Program-made: the position numbers and the translations under genes
DNA from: Nocardioides speluncae
GTDB lineage: Bacteria; Actinomycetota; Actinomycetes; Propionibacteriales; Nocardioidaceae
DNA length: 64,000 nt
Direction of reading: 5' to 3'
Assembly (NCBI RefSeq): GCF_003121585.1
Contig: NZ_QEOO01000037.1
Span: forward strand, 1 to 64,000
The notes under the pieces: model-generated
Seen by the model: the letters and a program-made list of their open reading frames with translations, nothing else
The model's database searches: none
What the model was told of the DNA's origin: nothing
Part shown: in pieces, positions 17,135 to 25,829 of the stretch
Position numbering within the stretch: the stretch's first letter is position 1
Layout of the letters: the number at the start of each line of letters is the position of its first letter

Positions 17135-17146
17135 AGAGTCGCCGCC

Positions 17147-18493
17147 ATGACGACAACGCCGCCAACCCACCCGCTGGTCATCGTCGGAGCCGGGCCGATC
17201 GGACTGGCCGCCGCCGCCCATGCTCACGATCGCGGTCTGCGGACCGTCGTCCTGGAGGCGGGACCGAGCGCCGGTGCCGCGGTCCGGGAGTGGGGCCACG
17301 TCCGGCTGTTCTCGCCGTGGAGCGAGCTGGTCGACCAGGTCGCCGAGAAGCTGCTGGCCCCGACAGGGTGGGTGCGGCCCGAGCCCGCGTCGTACCCCAC
17401 CGGCCGGGACTGGGCCGACCAGTACCTCACGCCCCTCGCGCAGGCGCTGAGCGCCACCGACGAGGTGGACGTGCGGTTCGGTCACCGGGTCGTCGGCGTC
17501 GCCCGGCACGGCCGCGACCGGATGGTCGACTCGGGGCGCGAGCAGGCGCCGTACACCGTCCAGGTCGAGACCGCGTCCGGTCCGCTGCGGCTGACCGCCT
17601 CAGCAGTGGTCGACGCCTCGGGCACATGGGGCGTGCCGAGCCCGCTCGGCGGCGACGGGCTGCCGGCGGCCGGCGAGGCCGAGCACGCGGACCGGATCTT
17701 CTACGGCATCCCGGACCTCACCGACGTCCACACCCGGCAGCGGTACGCCGGGAAGCACGTCGCCGTCGCCGGGACCGGGGCCTCCGCGCAGAACACCCTG
17801 GTCGCCCTGACCTCGCTGGCCGCGGAGCACCCGGGCACTCGAGTGTCCTGGCTGGTCAGGCGAGCGGCGACCGGCGACGCCTTCGGTGGCGGCGACAACG
17901 ACCAGCTCGCGGCCCGCGGCGCGCTCGGCAAGAGTGCGCAGGCGGCGGTGGCGTCGGGTCCGGTCACGGTCGTCACCTCGTTCCGCACCGCCGAAGTGAG
18001 CGCCGAGGAGGCCGGCACGCTGCGGCTGACGGCGTACGACGGGTCTGCCGTCGAGGGCGTGGACGAGGTGATCGTGGTGACCGGGTTCCGGCCGGACCTC
18101 TCCTGGCTCTCCGAGGTTCGCCTGGAGCTGGACCCGGTGCTGTCGGCGCCGGTTGCCCTGGCACCGCTGATCGACCCGAACATCCACTCGTGCGGCTCGG
18201 TCGAGCCGCACGGCGTCGCCGTCCTGGCCCAGCCGGACGCCGGCTTCTACCTGGCCGGGATGAAGTCCTATGGACGCGCGCCGTCGTTCCTGGCGCTGAC
18301 CGGGTTTGAACAGGTGCGCAGCATCGTCGCCTCGATCGCCGGCGACCACGAGGCGGCCGAGCAGGTCGAGCTGGTGCTGCCGGAGACCGGTGTCTGCGGT
18401 GGCTCCGGCCAGTTCGACGGCCAGGCGGAAGCTGGTGGGTGCTGCGGGCCCGCCGCCGCCGACCTACTCACGATCGGATCCCGCCCGGCCTAG
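17147..18493 (+). CDS. FAD/NAD(P)-binding flavoprotein of the ars cluster (ArsO-like)
   Basis: A 448-residue flavoprotein with an N-terminal FAD motif VIVGAGPIGLAAAAHA, an internal second Rossmann motif VAVAGTGASAQNTL for NAD(P)H, and ATG-box-like VIVVTGFRPDL, the layout of flavin monooxygenases and pyridine nucleotide oxidoreductases. The C-terminus is cysteine-bearing (VCGGSG and GGCCGP), which could bind arsenite. Its divergent position across ArsR operators argues for a role in arsenic detoxification, like proteins annotated ArsO. ATG at 17147 lies just after the operators; upstream in-frame starts would overlap them. Confidence 0.8.
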   Translation: MTTTPPTHPLVIVGAGPIGLAAAAHAHDRGLRTVVLEAGPSAGAAVREWGHVRLFSPWSELVDQVAEKLLAPTGWVRPEPASYPTGRDWADQYLTPLAQALSATDEVDVRFGHRVVGVARHGRDRMVDSGREQAPYTVQVETASGPLRLTASAVVDASGTWGVPSPLGGDGLPAAGEAEHADRIFYGIPDLTDVHTRQRYAGKHVAVAGTGASAQNTLVALTSLAAEHPGTRVSWLVRRAATGDAFGGGDNDQLAARGALGKSAQAAVASGPVTVVTSFRTAEVSAEEAGTLRLTAYDGSAVEGVDEVIVVTGFRPDLSWLSEVRLELDPVLSAPVALAPLIDPNIHSCGSVEPHGVAVLAQPDAGFYLAGMKSYGRAPSFLALTGFEQVRSIVASIAGDHEAAEQVELVLPETGVCGGSGQFDGQAEAGGCCGPAAADLLTIGSRPA

Positions 18494-18605
18494 GAGTTAT
18501 CCACAGCTTGGGCCCAAAGTTGGCCGAACAGGGGACATTGTCGGAGGCTCCCGATACCGTCGCAGCCGCGAGGTACTCGACCACCGAGATGACGGGGGAA
18601 TCTTG

Positions 18606-20405
18606 ATGTCTGTACGACGGTGCGCCGGCGCGCTCACAGCGCTCGCGTTGACCATCGCCCTGGCGGCGACGACAACGTCCGCCGAGGCGGATCCGCCGTT
18701 CGTGCCGAAGAGCAGCGACCTCATCGGGGTCGGGGCCGCGGAGACGCAGGCCGTGCTGGGCCAGCTCGCCGCGCAGTGGAACGCCACCCACAGCTCGGGC
18801 CGGATCGCCTCCTTCGACGCGACCGGCTCCGCGCAGATCCAGCTCGACGAGGCCCACCTGCCCGTCAACCGGCCGACCGACTCGGCCTCCGGCAAGGCGA
18901 TGCTGTACGGCGCGGGCAACAACTCCGACGTCGACTTCGTGCGCTCGGTGACGGCCAACAGTGCGGCCGAGGGCGACGCCGACCTCAGGATGTTCCCGTT
19001 CGCCCGTGACGGCCTCGGAGTCGTGGTCTCCGCGACGGCGACGCACGCTCCGGCCTCGCTGACCGGCGCGCAGCTCCTCGACATCTACACCGGCGATGTC
19101 ACCGACTGGGGTCAGGTCGGTGGCCAAGCCGGCTCGATCAAGCCGCTGGCGCCGCCCGCCGGCTCGTTGACCCGGCGGGCTTTCGACGCCCAGCTCAAGG
19201 CGCTCAACGGCGGCGCGGCCCCGACGCTGGCGCCGACGGTCACCGAGACGCCGGAGCACTCCGATGCCGCGATCAAGAGCGAGCCGGACGCGGTGGCGCC
19301 GTACTCCCTCGGTCGCGCCGAGTCCAGCTCCACCCTCGACCTGACCGGCGGATGGCGGGCGACCTGGCCGGTCTACAACGTGGTGCGCTCGAGCGCGGTC
19401 ACCCAGTCCATCGTCAAGGCGGTCCTCGGCACCGACGGCCTCATCTGCTCCGGGGAGGCTCGGGCGCTGCTCGAGGCGGCCGGCCTCCGCCAGCTCGCCC
19501 GGCCGGCCGAGGGCGGCGTCTGCGGCGTCGCGACCGGTGACCCGACCACCAACCTCACGCTCAACCCGCTGAGCCTGACCACGACCACGCTGACCGCTTC
19601 CTCGCCCGCGGCCAGCACCGCGCGGCTGACGGCGAAGGTCATGGCGGGCGATGTGCCCGCCGTCGGCTGGGTGGAGTTCCTGGACGGGAACACTCCGCAG
19701 GCCGCGGTCCAGCTGGTCGGCGGCGTGGCGGCCAAGACCCTGACCGGGGAGTTCCCGGGCCAGCACACCTTCCGGGCGAGGTACACCCCGGACGACGGGT
19801 CCGGGTTCGAGGGATCGACCTCGCCAGGGGTGGCGCTCATGGTCCGCCGCTCCGCGACGACCTCGATCTACGCGTACCCGTCCAGCCCGAGCTACGGCAA
19901 GTCAGTCCAGATCCGGGTCTCGGTGTCGAGCTATCCGGTCCCGTCCGGGCAGGTGACGATGCGGTTCCGGGGCACGACCCGGGGTCTGCGGCTCGCCGGC
20001 GGCAAGGCCGCCTTCACGATCTCGGGGCGCACGCCCGCCGGGCGGTACCCGGTCACCGTCAGATACGGCGGCAGCCCGACCCACGCGCCGTCGGCCGACT
20101 CGCTCACGCTGATCATCAAGAAGGCCAAGGTCACCGCGACGGAGACGTTCCCGTTCCAGGCGCTGAAGGGGCAGCGTGTCAAGGGCGCCGTCCGGCTCCG
20201 GGTCGAGGACTCGTCGGTGGTCCCGACCGGAAAGATCCTGATCAAGCGCGGCAGCAAGCTGCTGGCGACGGGGTGGCTGCGCAGCGGTACGGCGAGGCTC
20301 CGGCTGCCGCCCCTGGCCAAGAGCCTCAACACGCTCACGATCGTCTACCCCGGCAACGCGAACTTCGCGCGCTACCAGCGGAGCCTCTACATCTTCCGGA
20401 AGTGA
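18606..20405 (+). CDS. orphan PstS-like protein with Ig-like repeats, paralogue of the Pst-locus protein
   Basis: A 599-residue secreted protein with the same order as the one at 10003: signal peptide (to SAEAD), PstS-like domain, three Ig-like repeats and no anchor. Long stretches match the paralogue (LKALNGG, APYS.GRA, YNVVR, GVCG). The ligand loops differ: GVGSDTTQF is GVGAAETQA here, and the phosphate-loop TGSGTR is AGSLTR, so phosphate binding may be altered or lost. No transporter gene is adjacent; the ars cluster precedes it. Its 3' end overlaps the convergent hydrolase gene by 19 bases. Confidence 0.82.
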   Translation: MSVRRCAGALTALALTIALAATTTSAEADPPFVPKSSDLIGVGAAETQAVLGQLAAQWNATHSSGRIASFDATGSAQIQLDEAHLPVNRPTDSASGKAMLYGAGNNSDVDFVRSVTANSAAEGDADLRMFPFARDGLGVVVSATATHAPASLTGAQLLDIYTGDVTDWGQVGGQAGSIKPLAPPAGSLTRRAFDAQLKALNGGAAPTLAPTVTETPEHSDAAIKSEPDAVAPYSLGRAESSSTLDLTGGWRATWPVYNVVRSSAVTQSIVKAVLGTDGLICSGEARALLEAAGLRQLARPAEGGVCGVATGDPTTNLTLNPLSLTTTTLTASSPAASTARLTAKVMAGDVPAVGWVEFLDGNTPQAAVQLVGGVAAKTLTGEFPGQHTFRARYTPDDGSGFEGSTSPGVALMVRRSATTSIYAYPSSPSYGKSVQIRVSVSSYPVPSGQVTMRFRGTTRGLRLAGGKAAFTISGRTPAGRYPVTVRYGGSPTHAPSADSLTLIIKKAKVTATETFPFQALKGQRVKGAVRLRVEDSSVVPTGKILIKRGSKLLATGWLRSGTARLRLPPLAKSLNTLTIVYPGNANFARYQRSLYIFRK

Positions 20406-21151
20406 GCTCCGAGTAGGTCGAGGACCCTCGCCGGGTCCTCGACCTGCGCGTTGTGGCCGAGCCCGGTCAGCGTGACCGGCCCCGGTGCGTCGGCCACCAC
20501 CGCGGCGAGCTGGGCGTCGGTGACCATCGCGTCGTACTCGCCGCGGGCCAGCCGCACCGGGCAGTCGACGCGGGCGAGCAGGTCGGCGATGTCCGGCGTG
20601 CCGAAGCCGAAGGTCGCCGGGTCCTGGGCGAGCTGCCAGCCGTACTTCTCGTCGCGCAGGCCGGCCTCGACCGACGGGTCGTCCGGCTCGACCAGGCCGA
20701 CGAGTCCGGACAGCTTGAGGTAGCGGGTGGCGGCCTCCGCGTGCGTTGGGTAGGTCTTGGGCGTTCGCGTCGCCTGCTTGGCGGCGCCGGCGACGTCCTC
20801 GGGTGGCCAGTGCACCTTCACCCCGAACGCCGCGACCCGGGTCACCGCCGGCGTCCGGGACGCGAGCTCGAGGCCGATCATGCCGCCCATCGAGTGGCCG
20901 AGCACCCACACCTCACGGTCGGCGGGGACCAGCGGCCGCAGCGCCTCGGCGTAGTCGCCGAAGGAGTACGACGTCAGCCACGACGACCGCCCGTGACCCG
21001 GCAGGTCCGGCGCCAGCCAGGCCGGCCCGCCGGGCTCGTCGAGCAGCGCGATCGCACCGCGCCAGACCTCGGCGGTCGCCCCCAGGCCGTGCAGCAACAG
21101 CAGGACCGGTCCTTCGTCTGGGCCACCGTGCGCGGCGTACACATGAGTCAT
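20387..21151 (-). CDS. alpha/beta hydrolase (serine type)
   Basis: A 254-residue cytoplasmic hydrolase with LLLLHGLGATAEVW, PDLPGHGRS, the nucleophile elbow GHSMGG (Ser), and a C-terminal GLGHNAQVEDP that carries the catalytic histidine. The substrate is unknown; esterases, lactonases and C-C hydrolases share this pattern. It is convergent with the orphan PstS/Ig gene and lies 34 bases downstream of the GH1 gene on the same strand. Confidence 0.85.
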   Translation of the reverse strand: MTHVYAAHGGPDEGPVLLLLHGLGATAEVWRGAIALLDEPGGPAWLAPDLPGHGRSSWLTSYSFGDYAEALRPLVPADREVWVLGHSMGGMIGLELASRTPAVTRVAAFGVKVHWPPEDVAGAAKQATRTPKTYPTHAEAATRYLKLSGLVGLVEPDDPSVEAGLRDEKYGWQLAQDPATFGFGTPDIADLLARVDCPVRLARGEYDAMVTDAQLAAVVADAPGPVTLTGLGHNAQVEDPARVLDLLGAHFRKM

Positions 21152-21184
21152 GACCGAAGGCTGGCAGCGGACCGGGCGCTCACG

Positions 21185-22492
21185 CTAGTCCAGCGGCGCC
21201 AGTGGTCCGTACTTGGCGGGGTTGAGGCAGCTGCTCAGGCTGTCGACGAACGAGCAGATCCCGGGCTTCAGCTTGGGCAGGTGGCCGGCCGCGACGCCGG
21301 CGCCGTCGACCAGCTGGCGGTAGGTCGCGACCGCGTCGGTCGGCTTGCGGGTCAGGGTCGGGTCGGTCGCGGCGTCGACGGTGTAGAGCCCGAACCGGGG
21401 CCGGTAGCTGCCCCATTCGTAGTTGTCGGTGATCGACCAGTAGTTGTAGCCGATCACGTCGATCCCGTCGGCCTTGGCCCGCTGCAGCCAGTAGATGTGG
21501 TCGCGCAGGTGGTCCGAGCGGGTGTAGCCGTCCGGGCGGGGGTTGCCGTTGTCGGTGGGCATGCCGTTCTCGACGACGTAGACGGGCAGCTCGGGGTACC
21601 TGCGGGCGTAGTAGCGCAGCGCGTAGTAGAGCCCGTCGGGCTGCGGCTTGACCTTCCAGAACTCCCCGCTGGCCGCGTGCACCGCGGTCGGGTTGTCCAG
21701 GCTGGCGCCGTAGTAGTAGTCCAGCCCGGTGAAGTCCAGCTTGTCGCGCACCCGGTCCATGAACTGCGAGTCCAGGACCGGCTGCACCGCCGGGATGTAC
21801 GCCGCGTTGCTGGACACCGGCGCGCCGGGGTCAAGCCGGTGGATCAGGTCGTACGCCGCGCGGTGCGCCCGCACCAGCCGGTCGAAGAACGCCGGTACCT
21901 GCCAGACCTGGATGCCGCCGTTGGTCAGCTCCATCTGCAGGTAGACGGTCGGTTCGTTGAACGTGATCCACAGGGCGTCGCTGCCGGCGTACCGCTCGAC
22001 CACCCGCTCGGCATGGGCCAGCCAGCGCTCGATCATCGCGTCGCCGGTCCACCCGCCGGCGTCGGCGGCCCAGCCGGGATAGACCCAGTGGTCCAAGGTG
22101 ATCATCGGCCGCATCCCGGCGGCCCGGATCTTGCGCACCACGTCGTCGTAGTAGGCCAGCGCGGACTCGTCGACCTCGCCGGGGCGGGGCTCGACCCGCG
22201 CCCACTCCACGCCGAACCGGAACACCCGGGCGCCGAGTGCGGCCGCGTTGGCGATGTCCTCGGCGTACCGGTGCCGGAAGTCGACGGCCTGCCGGTACGG
22301 CTCCTTCGTCTCGGCGTACCGCCGCCAGTTGCTGTCCGGTGCGTCGCCCTCGGACTGGAAGCCCGAGGTCGCCGTACCCCAGAGGAACGGCTCCGGCTCG
22401 GCCGGCGCAGCCTGGCTGGGCGTGGGCCGGGTCGCGGCCGCTACCGCGGCGACGATGGCGGCCAGAGCACAGAGCGTGAGCAGTTTGCGCAT
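21185..22492 (-). CDS. secreted glycoside hydrolase family 1 enzyme
   Basis: A 435-residue beta-glycosidase-type enzyme with a signal peptide (LLTLCALAAIVAAVAAA). GH1 marks are FLWGTATSGFQSEG at the start, the acid/base Glu in ITFNEPTV, the nucleophile Glu in YVVENGM and a late GYNYWSITDNYEW. The sugar specificity is not readable; GH1 includes beta-glucosidases and beta-galactosidases. ATG at 22492 is chosen because the longer start at 22504 would lie inside a perfect palindrome. A divergent TetR gene across that palindrome is the likely regulator. Confidence 0.88.
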   Translation of the reverse strand: MRKLLTLCALAAIVAAVAAATRPTPSQAAPAEPEPFLWGTATSGFQSEGDAPDSNWRRYAETKEPYRQAVDFRHRYAEDIANAAALGARVFRFGVEWARVEPRPGEVDESALAYYDDVVRKIRAAGMRPMITLDHWVYPGWAADAGGWTGDAMIERWLAHAERVVERYAGSDALWITFNEPTVYLQMELTNGGIQVWQVPAFFDRLVRAHRAAYDLIHRLDPGAPVSSNAAYIPAVQPVLDSQFMDRVRDKLDFTGLDYYYGASLDNPTAVHAASGEFWKVKPQPDGLYYALRYYARRYPELPVYVVENGMPTDNGNPRPDGYTRSDHLRDHIYWLQRAKADGIDVIGYNYWSITDNYEWGSYRPRFGLYTVDAATDPTLTRKPTDAVATYRQLVDGAGVAAGHLPKLKPGICSFVDSLSSCLNPAKYGPLAPLD

Positions 22493-22494
22493 AC

Positions 22495-22516
22495 TCAGAT
22501 ACAATTCTGTATCTGA
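22495..22516. promoter_or_regulatory. TetR-type operator between GH1 and TetR genes
   Basis: A perfect palindrome with 9-bp arms (TCAGATACA and TGTATCTGA) and a 4-base centre lies in the divergent gap. On the plus strand it contains TACAAT, a good -10 for the TetR gene, so repressor binding would block both directions. It starts two bases from the GH1 start codon. Confidence 0.8.
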
Positions 22517-22539
22517 ATGGGCTAGGTCAAGGTGGTGTT

Positions 22540-23124
22540 ATGCAGAAGCTCACCCGAAAGGAGACCGCTGCCCGGACCCGGGCCGAGCTGCTCGACGCGG
22601 CCGAGACGGTCTTCGCCGAGCAGGGCTACGGGCAGGCGTCGCTGGAGCGGATCGCGGAGCGGGCGGGCTACACGCGAGGGGCGCTGTACGCGAGCTTCGC
22701 CGGCAAGGACGACCTGTTCCTCGCCGTGCTCGACCGCTGGCTCGACCGCGAGATCGAGGACAGCCGGCTGATCGATGCCGACGACGTCGAGGAGACGCTG
22801 ACCCGGCTGCGGGGGCGCGAGGGCAACCGGTTCGCCGACCGCCGCCGCTTCCTGCTGCTGTCGGAGTTCCGGCTCTATGCGCTGCGCAACCCGGCCGTCG
22901 CGACCAGGCTGGCCGAGCACGAGCGGCGCAGCCGAGCCTGGTACGCCGAGGCCATCCGGAGCCGGGCAGGCGACCGCGAGCTGCCGATCGACCCCGATCA
23001 GCTCGCGCTGTACGTGCTCGCCCTGGAGAACGGCATCGCCACGCTGGGTCACCTCGATCCCGACGAGGTGGACCAGCACGCCTTCATCGACGCGCTCGGG
23101 CTCCTCGTGCGAGTCCTCAGGTGA
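22540..23124 (+). CDS. TetR-family transcriptional regulator
   Basis: A 194-residue regulator with the TetR HTH at the N-terminus (RTRAELLDAAETVFAEQGYGQASLERIAERAGYTRGALYASF, split over residues 8-49) followed by KDDLFLAVLDRWLDRE and a helical ligand domain. An AAGGTGG site precedes the ATG. It most likely represses itself and the divergent GH1 gene through the palindrome 24 bases upstream. The ligand is unknown. Confidence 0.9.
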   Translation: MQKLTRKETAARTRAELLDAAETVFAEQGYGQASLERIAERAGYTRGALYASFAGKDDLFLAVLDRWLDREIEDSRLIDADDVEETLTRLRGREGNRFADRRRFLLLSEFRLYALRNPAVATRLAEHERRSRAWYAEAIRSRAGDRELPIDPDQLALYVLALENGIATLGHLDPDEVDQHAFIDALGLLVRVLR

Positions 23125-23174
23125 CGCGTCACTCAACAGGGAACCGGGTCCGGAGGTCTAACGTCGGAGCCATC

Positions 23175-24506
23175 ATGATGACTCGACGCGACACCCTCCG
23201 CCTGCTCGGGCTCGCTGCGCTCGCGACTTCGGGCCTGTCAGCCTGTTCCTCCTCCGACTCGGAAAGTCCCCCGAAAGTGACCAAGCAAGACGGCATCAAG
23301 CTAGTCTCCTCCGACCTCGACCGCTCGGCCGGCATCCCCGAGGCGGTGCCCGAGGTCGTGACCTCGCTGCACGGCTTCGGCGGCAGCCTGTTCGCTGAGC
23401 TGCCCGCGACCGGCAACCTCGCGATCTCGCCGTACTCGGTCGCAGTAGCGCTCGGCATGACCCTCAACGGCGCCGGCGGCCCGACCGCCGAGGAGATGAA
23501 GAAGGTTCTCGGCGCCACCGACGTAGCCCGCTACAACGGCGGTCTCAACGCGCTGACCACCCAGGTCGAGGCGCTCGCCGGCACGGTCAAGGGCCCGGAC
23601 GGCAAGGACGCCGAGATCGCGCTCGACGCCGCCAACGCGCTGTTCGGCGAGGCGACGACGAAGTGGAGCGATCCCTTCCTGGACGTGCTCGCCGAGGAGT
23701 ACGGCGCCGGCATGCAGACCGTCGACTACATCAACGCCTACGAGCAGGCCCGTGGCCTGATCAACGAGTGGGTCGCCGGCAAGACCCACGACAAGATCCC
23801 CGAGCTGCTCGCCGAGGGCATCCTCACCACCCTGACCCGGCTGGTGCTGGTCAACGCGCTCTACCTCAAGGCGCCGTGGCTCAAGCCCTTCGAGAAGACG
23901 CTGACCAAGAACGCGCCGTTCCACCTCCGCGACGGCAAGAGCGTCAACGTCGAGCTGATGCAGGCCAACCTGAGCACCGCCGCGGCCGCCAAGGGCCCCG
24001 GCTGGCAGGCGGTGCGGGTGCCGTACGTCGGCGAGAAGCTGGCGATGACCATCGTGCTGCCCGACGAGGGCAAGCTCGACTCCGTCCAGACCTACGTGGG
24101 CAGCGGCGGTCTCGGCGACGTGCTGACCGCGGCGCAGCCGGCCGCGGTCGACCTGCAGCTGCCGAAGTGGACCTTCCGCACCCAGGCCAGCCTGGCGGAC
24201 ACCCTGAAGGCGCTCGGCATGCCCACCGCCTTCGACAAGCCGGGCGGCTTCGCCGCGATGACCGCGAAGGATGACGACACCGGCAAGGATCTGGTCATCG
24301 CCGACGTGGTCCACGAGGTCTTCGTCGCGGTCGACGAGAAGGGCACCGAGGCCGCCGCCGCGACTGCGGTGGTCATGGAGCGCACCTCCGCTCCCGCCGC
24401 AGGAGTCAAGCTCGTGGTCGACCGGCCGTTCCTGTTCGCGATCCACGACGTCGAGCACGGCACGCCGCTGTTCCTCGGCCGCGTGGACGACCCGACCGTC
24501 GCCTAG
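23175..24506 (+). CDS. serpin-family protease inhibitor, Tat-type lipoprotein
   Basis: A 443-residue protein. The N-terminus has a twin-arginine motif (TRRDTLRLLG) and a lipobox (GLSAC), so it should be exported folded and lipidated. The serpin fold is shown by NLAISPYSVAVALGM, LVLVNALYLKAPW, MTIVLPDEG and the C-terminal VDRPFLFAIHD. The hinge EKGTEAAAATAVVM near residues 385-400 has the small-residue pattern of inhibitory serpins. A target protease cannot be predicted. Two ATGs in tandem begin the gene; the first is used here. Confidence 0.88.
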   Translation: MMTRRDTLRLLGLAALATSGLSACSSSDSESPPKVTKQDGIKLVSSDLDRSAGIPEAVPEVVTSLHGFGGSLFAELPATGNLAISPYSVAVALGMTLNGAGGPTAEEMKKVLGATDVARYNGGLNALTTQVEALAGTVKGPDGKDAEIALDAANALFGEATTKWSDPFLDVLAEEYGAGMQTVDYINAYEQARGLINEWVAGKTHDKIPELLAEGILTTLTRLVLVNALYLKAPWLKPFEKTLTKNAPFHLRDGKSVNVELMQANLSTAAAAKGPGWQAVRVPYVGEKLAMTIVLPDEGKLDSVQTYVGSGGLGDVLTAAQPAAVDLQLPKWTFRTQASLADTLKALGMPTAFDKPGGFAAMTAKDDDTGKDLVIADVVHEVFVAVDEKGTEAAAATAVVMERTSAPAAGVKLVVDRPFLFAIHDVEHGTPLFLGRVDDPTVA

Positions 24507-24521
24507 CGCCGCCTGGAGCCC

Positions 24522-24584
24522 GATAGTCCAGAACGTTCGGCAGCATCCGGGGCTGGATACTGATGCTGAACGTTCTGGACTATC
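24522..24584. repeat. long inverted repeat between convergent genes (likely bidirectional terminator)
   Basis: Perfect 17-bp arms (GATAGTCCAGAACGTTC and its complement) at 24522-24538 and 24568-24584 extend inward through AGCAT/ATGCT, leaving a short loop. It lies between the convergent serpin and lipoprotein genes. There is no U-run, but the stem is long and the position fits transcription termination from both sides. Confidence 0.7.
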
Positions 24585-24598
24585 GCCTGCCGGCGCCA

Positions 24599-25756
24599 CT
24601 ACTCGGGCCGCAGCAGCTGGCCGGCGACGGCGCCGTACCGGCTCGTTCTCCGCTTGAAGAGGTCGAGCTCGCCCTCGATGGGCGTCTCCCGGTCGCCATG
24701 GACCCAGAAGAGGTCGAAGCCGTCCTCGGTGGTCGGCTCACTGTCGTCCACTCGCGCGACGATCCGGTCGTCAGGCCCCTGCCACCAGGTGAGCTCGGTG
24801 TCGCTGCCCTTCACCATCGTCCAGCCGTCGCCGTCGTAGACCCAGGTGCCGCGCTGAGCGTCGGTGGGGCTGGGGTCGTCCTCGTCCTCCCACACGGGCT
24901 CGTGGAAGCGCACCGCCACCCGGTCGCCGACCTTGTCGATCGCGTCGACGTCCCAGTTCTTGGTGTACGCGTCGGGCATGCCGTACCGGCCGGCGATCTG
25001 GCCGGTCTCCGGGTCGAGCTCGACGATCTCCTGGGTGACGTTGCAGCCGCCGCACGGGTCGGTCTTGCGGTTGCGGAGGGCGAGCAGCGCGGCGCCGTCC
25101 GCACTCAGGTAGAGCCCGATGATCCGCTCGTTGACCAGGACCTCCTCGCGCTCGTCGCCCTCGATCCGGAGTACGCCGTAGTCGTACTGCTCCTCGTCCC
25201 AGTCGGCCCAGGAGATGCCGGAGGTCCAGCGCACGAAGGTGGCGCCGTCGATGGTGGGGATCGCGCCGTGGTAGTCGCGGACCTTGGTCGGGTCGGTGTC
25301 CTCGGACGCCTCGTCCGAGCTGATGCCCGGGAGGTCGTAGGTGGCGACCTTCCTCCCCGAGAGGTCGTACGCCGTGATTCCGTCACCCCAGGTGGTGATC
25401 CGGGTGACCGCGCGGCTGGGCAGCTCGTGCGCCGCGATCGCGGTTCCCGCGAGCCGACCGGTCGCCGGGTCGTACAGCCGAACCCCGTCGCGCCGCACGA
25501 GCGCGGTGCCGTTCGGCAGCCACGCCGCGTCGACCGCGTTCGGCACGAACCGCTGATGCTGCCCGGCCCGAACGGTCAGCCCCCGCGGTGTGGCGACGGC
25601 GTACGTCGGCGCCTCGATGTCCAGCGGCACCGGCTCGACTCCGGTCTCGAAGACGCCGTCCTCGCCGGAGCCCGAGGCCGAGCAGCCAAGGAGCGCCAAA
25701 CCGACGGCGGTGGCGATCGAGAGCGGGATAAACGGACGGGTCCGGCGCATACGCAC
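24599..25756 (-). CDS. lipoprotein of unknown function, possible beta-propeller
   Basis: A 385-residue exported lipoprotein with a lipobox in LALLGCSAS. The mature part has repeated strand-turn segments with D/G turns (VRLYDPATGRL, IVELDPETGQIAG, WVYDGDGWTMV), as in propeller-like proteins. One CGGC pair lies mid-protein. No family was recognised. It is divergent from mfd, with about 70 bases between, and convergent with the serpin. Confidence 0.7.
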   Translation of the reverse strand: MRMRRTRPFIPLSIATAVGLALLGCSASGSGEDGVFETGVEPVPLDIEAPTYAVATPRGLTVRAGQHQRFVPNAVDAAWLPNGTALVRRDGVRLYDPATGRLAGTAIAAHELPSRAVTRITTWGDGITAYDLSGRKVATYDLPGISSDEASEDTDPTKVRDYHGAIPTIDGATFVRWTSGISWADWDEEQYDYGVLRIEGDEREEVLVNERIIGLYLSADGAALLALRNRKTDPCGGCNVTQEIVELDPETGQIAGRYGMPDAYTKNWDVDAIDKVGDRVAVRFHEPVWEDEDDPSPTDAQRGTWVYDGDGWTMVKGSDTELTWWQGPDDRIVARVDDSEPTTEDGFDLFWVHGDRETPIEGELDLFKRRTSRYGAVAGQLLRPE

Positions 25757-25829
25757 ACCGTAGACTGGCCGGCGTCCGACCCCCTGTCATTCGCTGACCG
25801 GGGGCGCTTGCCGTGCGCTGCGGTGCTGC

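Noticed and set aside
18497..18505. Perfect DnaA box TTATCCACA (another, inverted, at 410-418) as a replication origin signal
   Set aside because: Each is a lone 9-mer far from the other; no AT-rich unwinding region and no dnaA/dnaN/gyrB neighbourhood is present.
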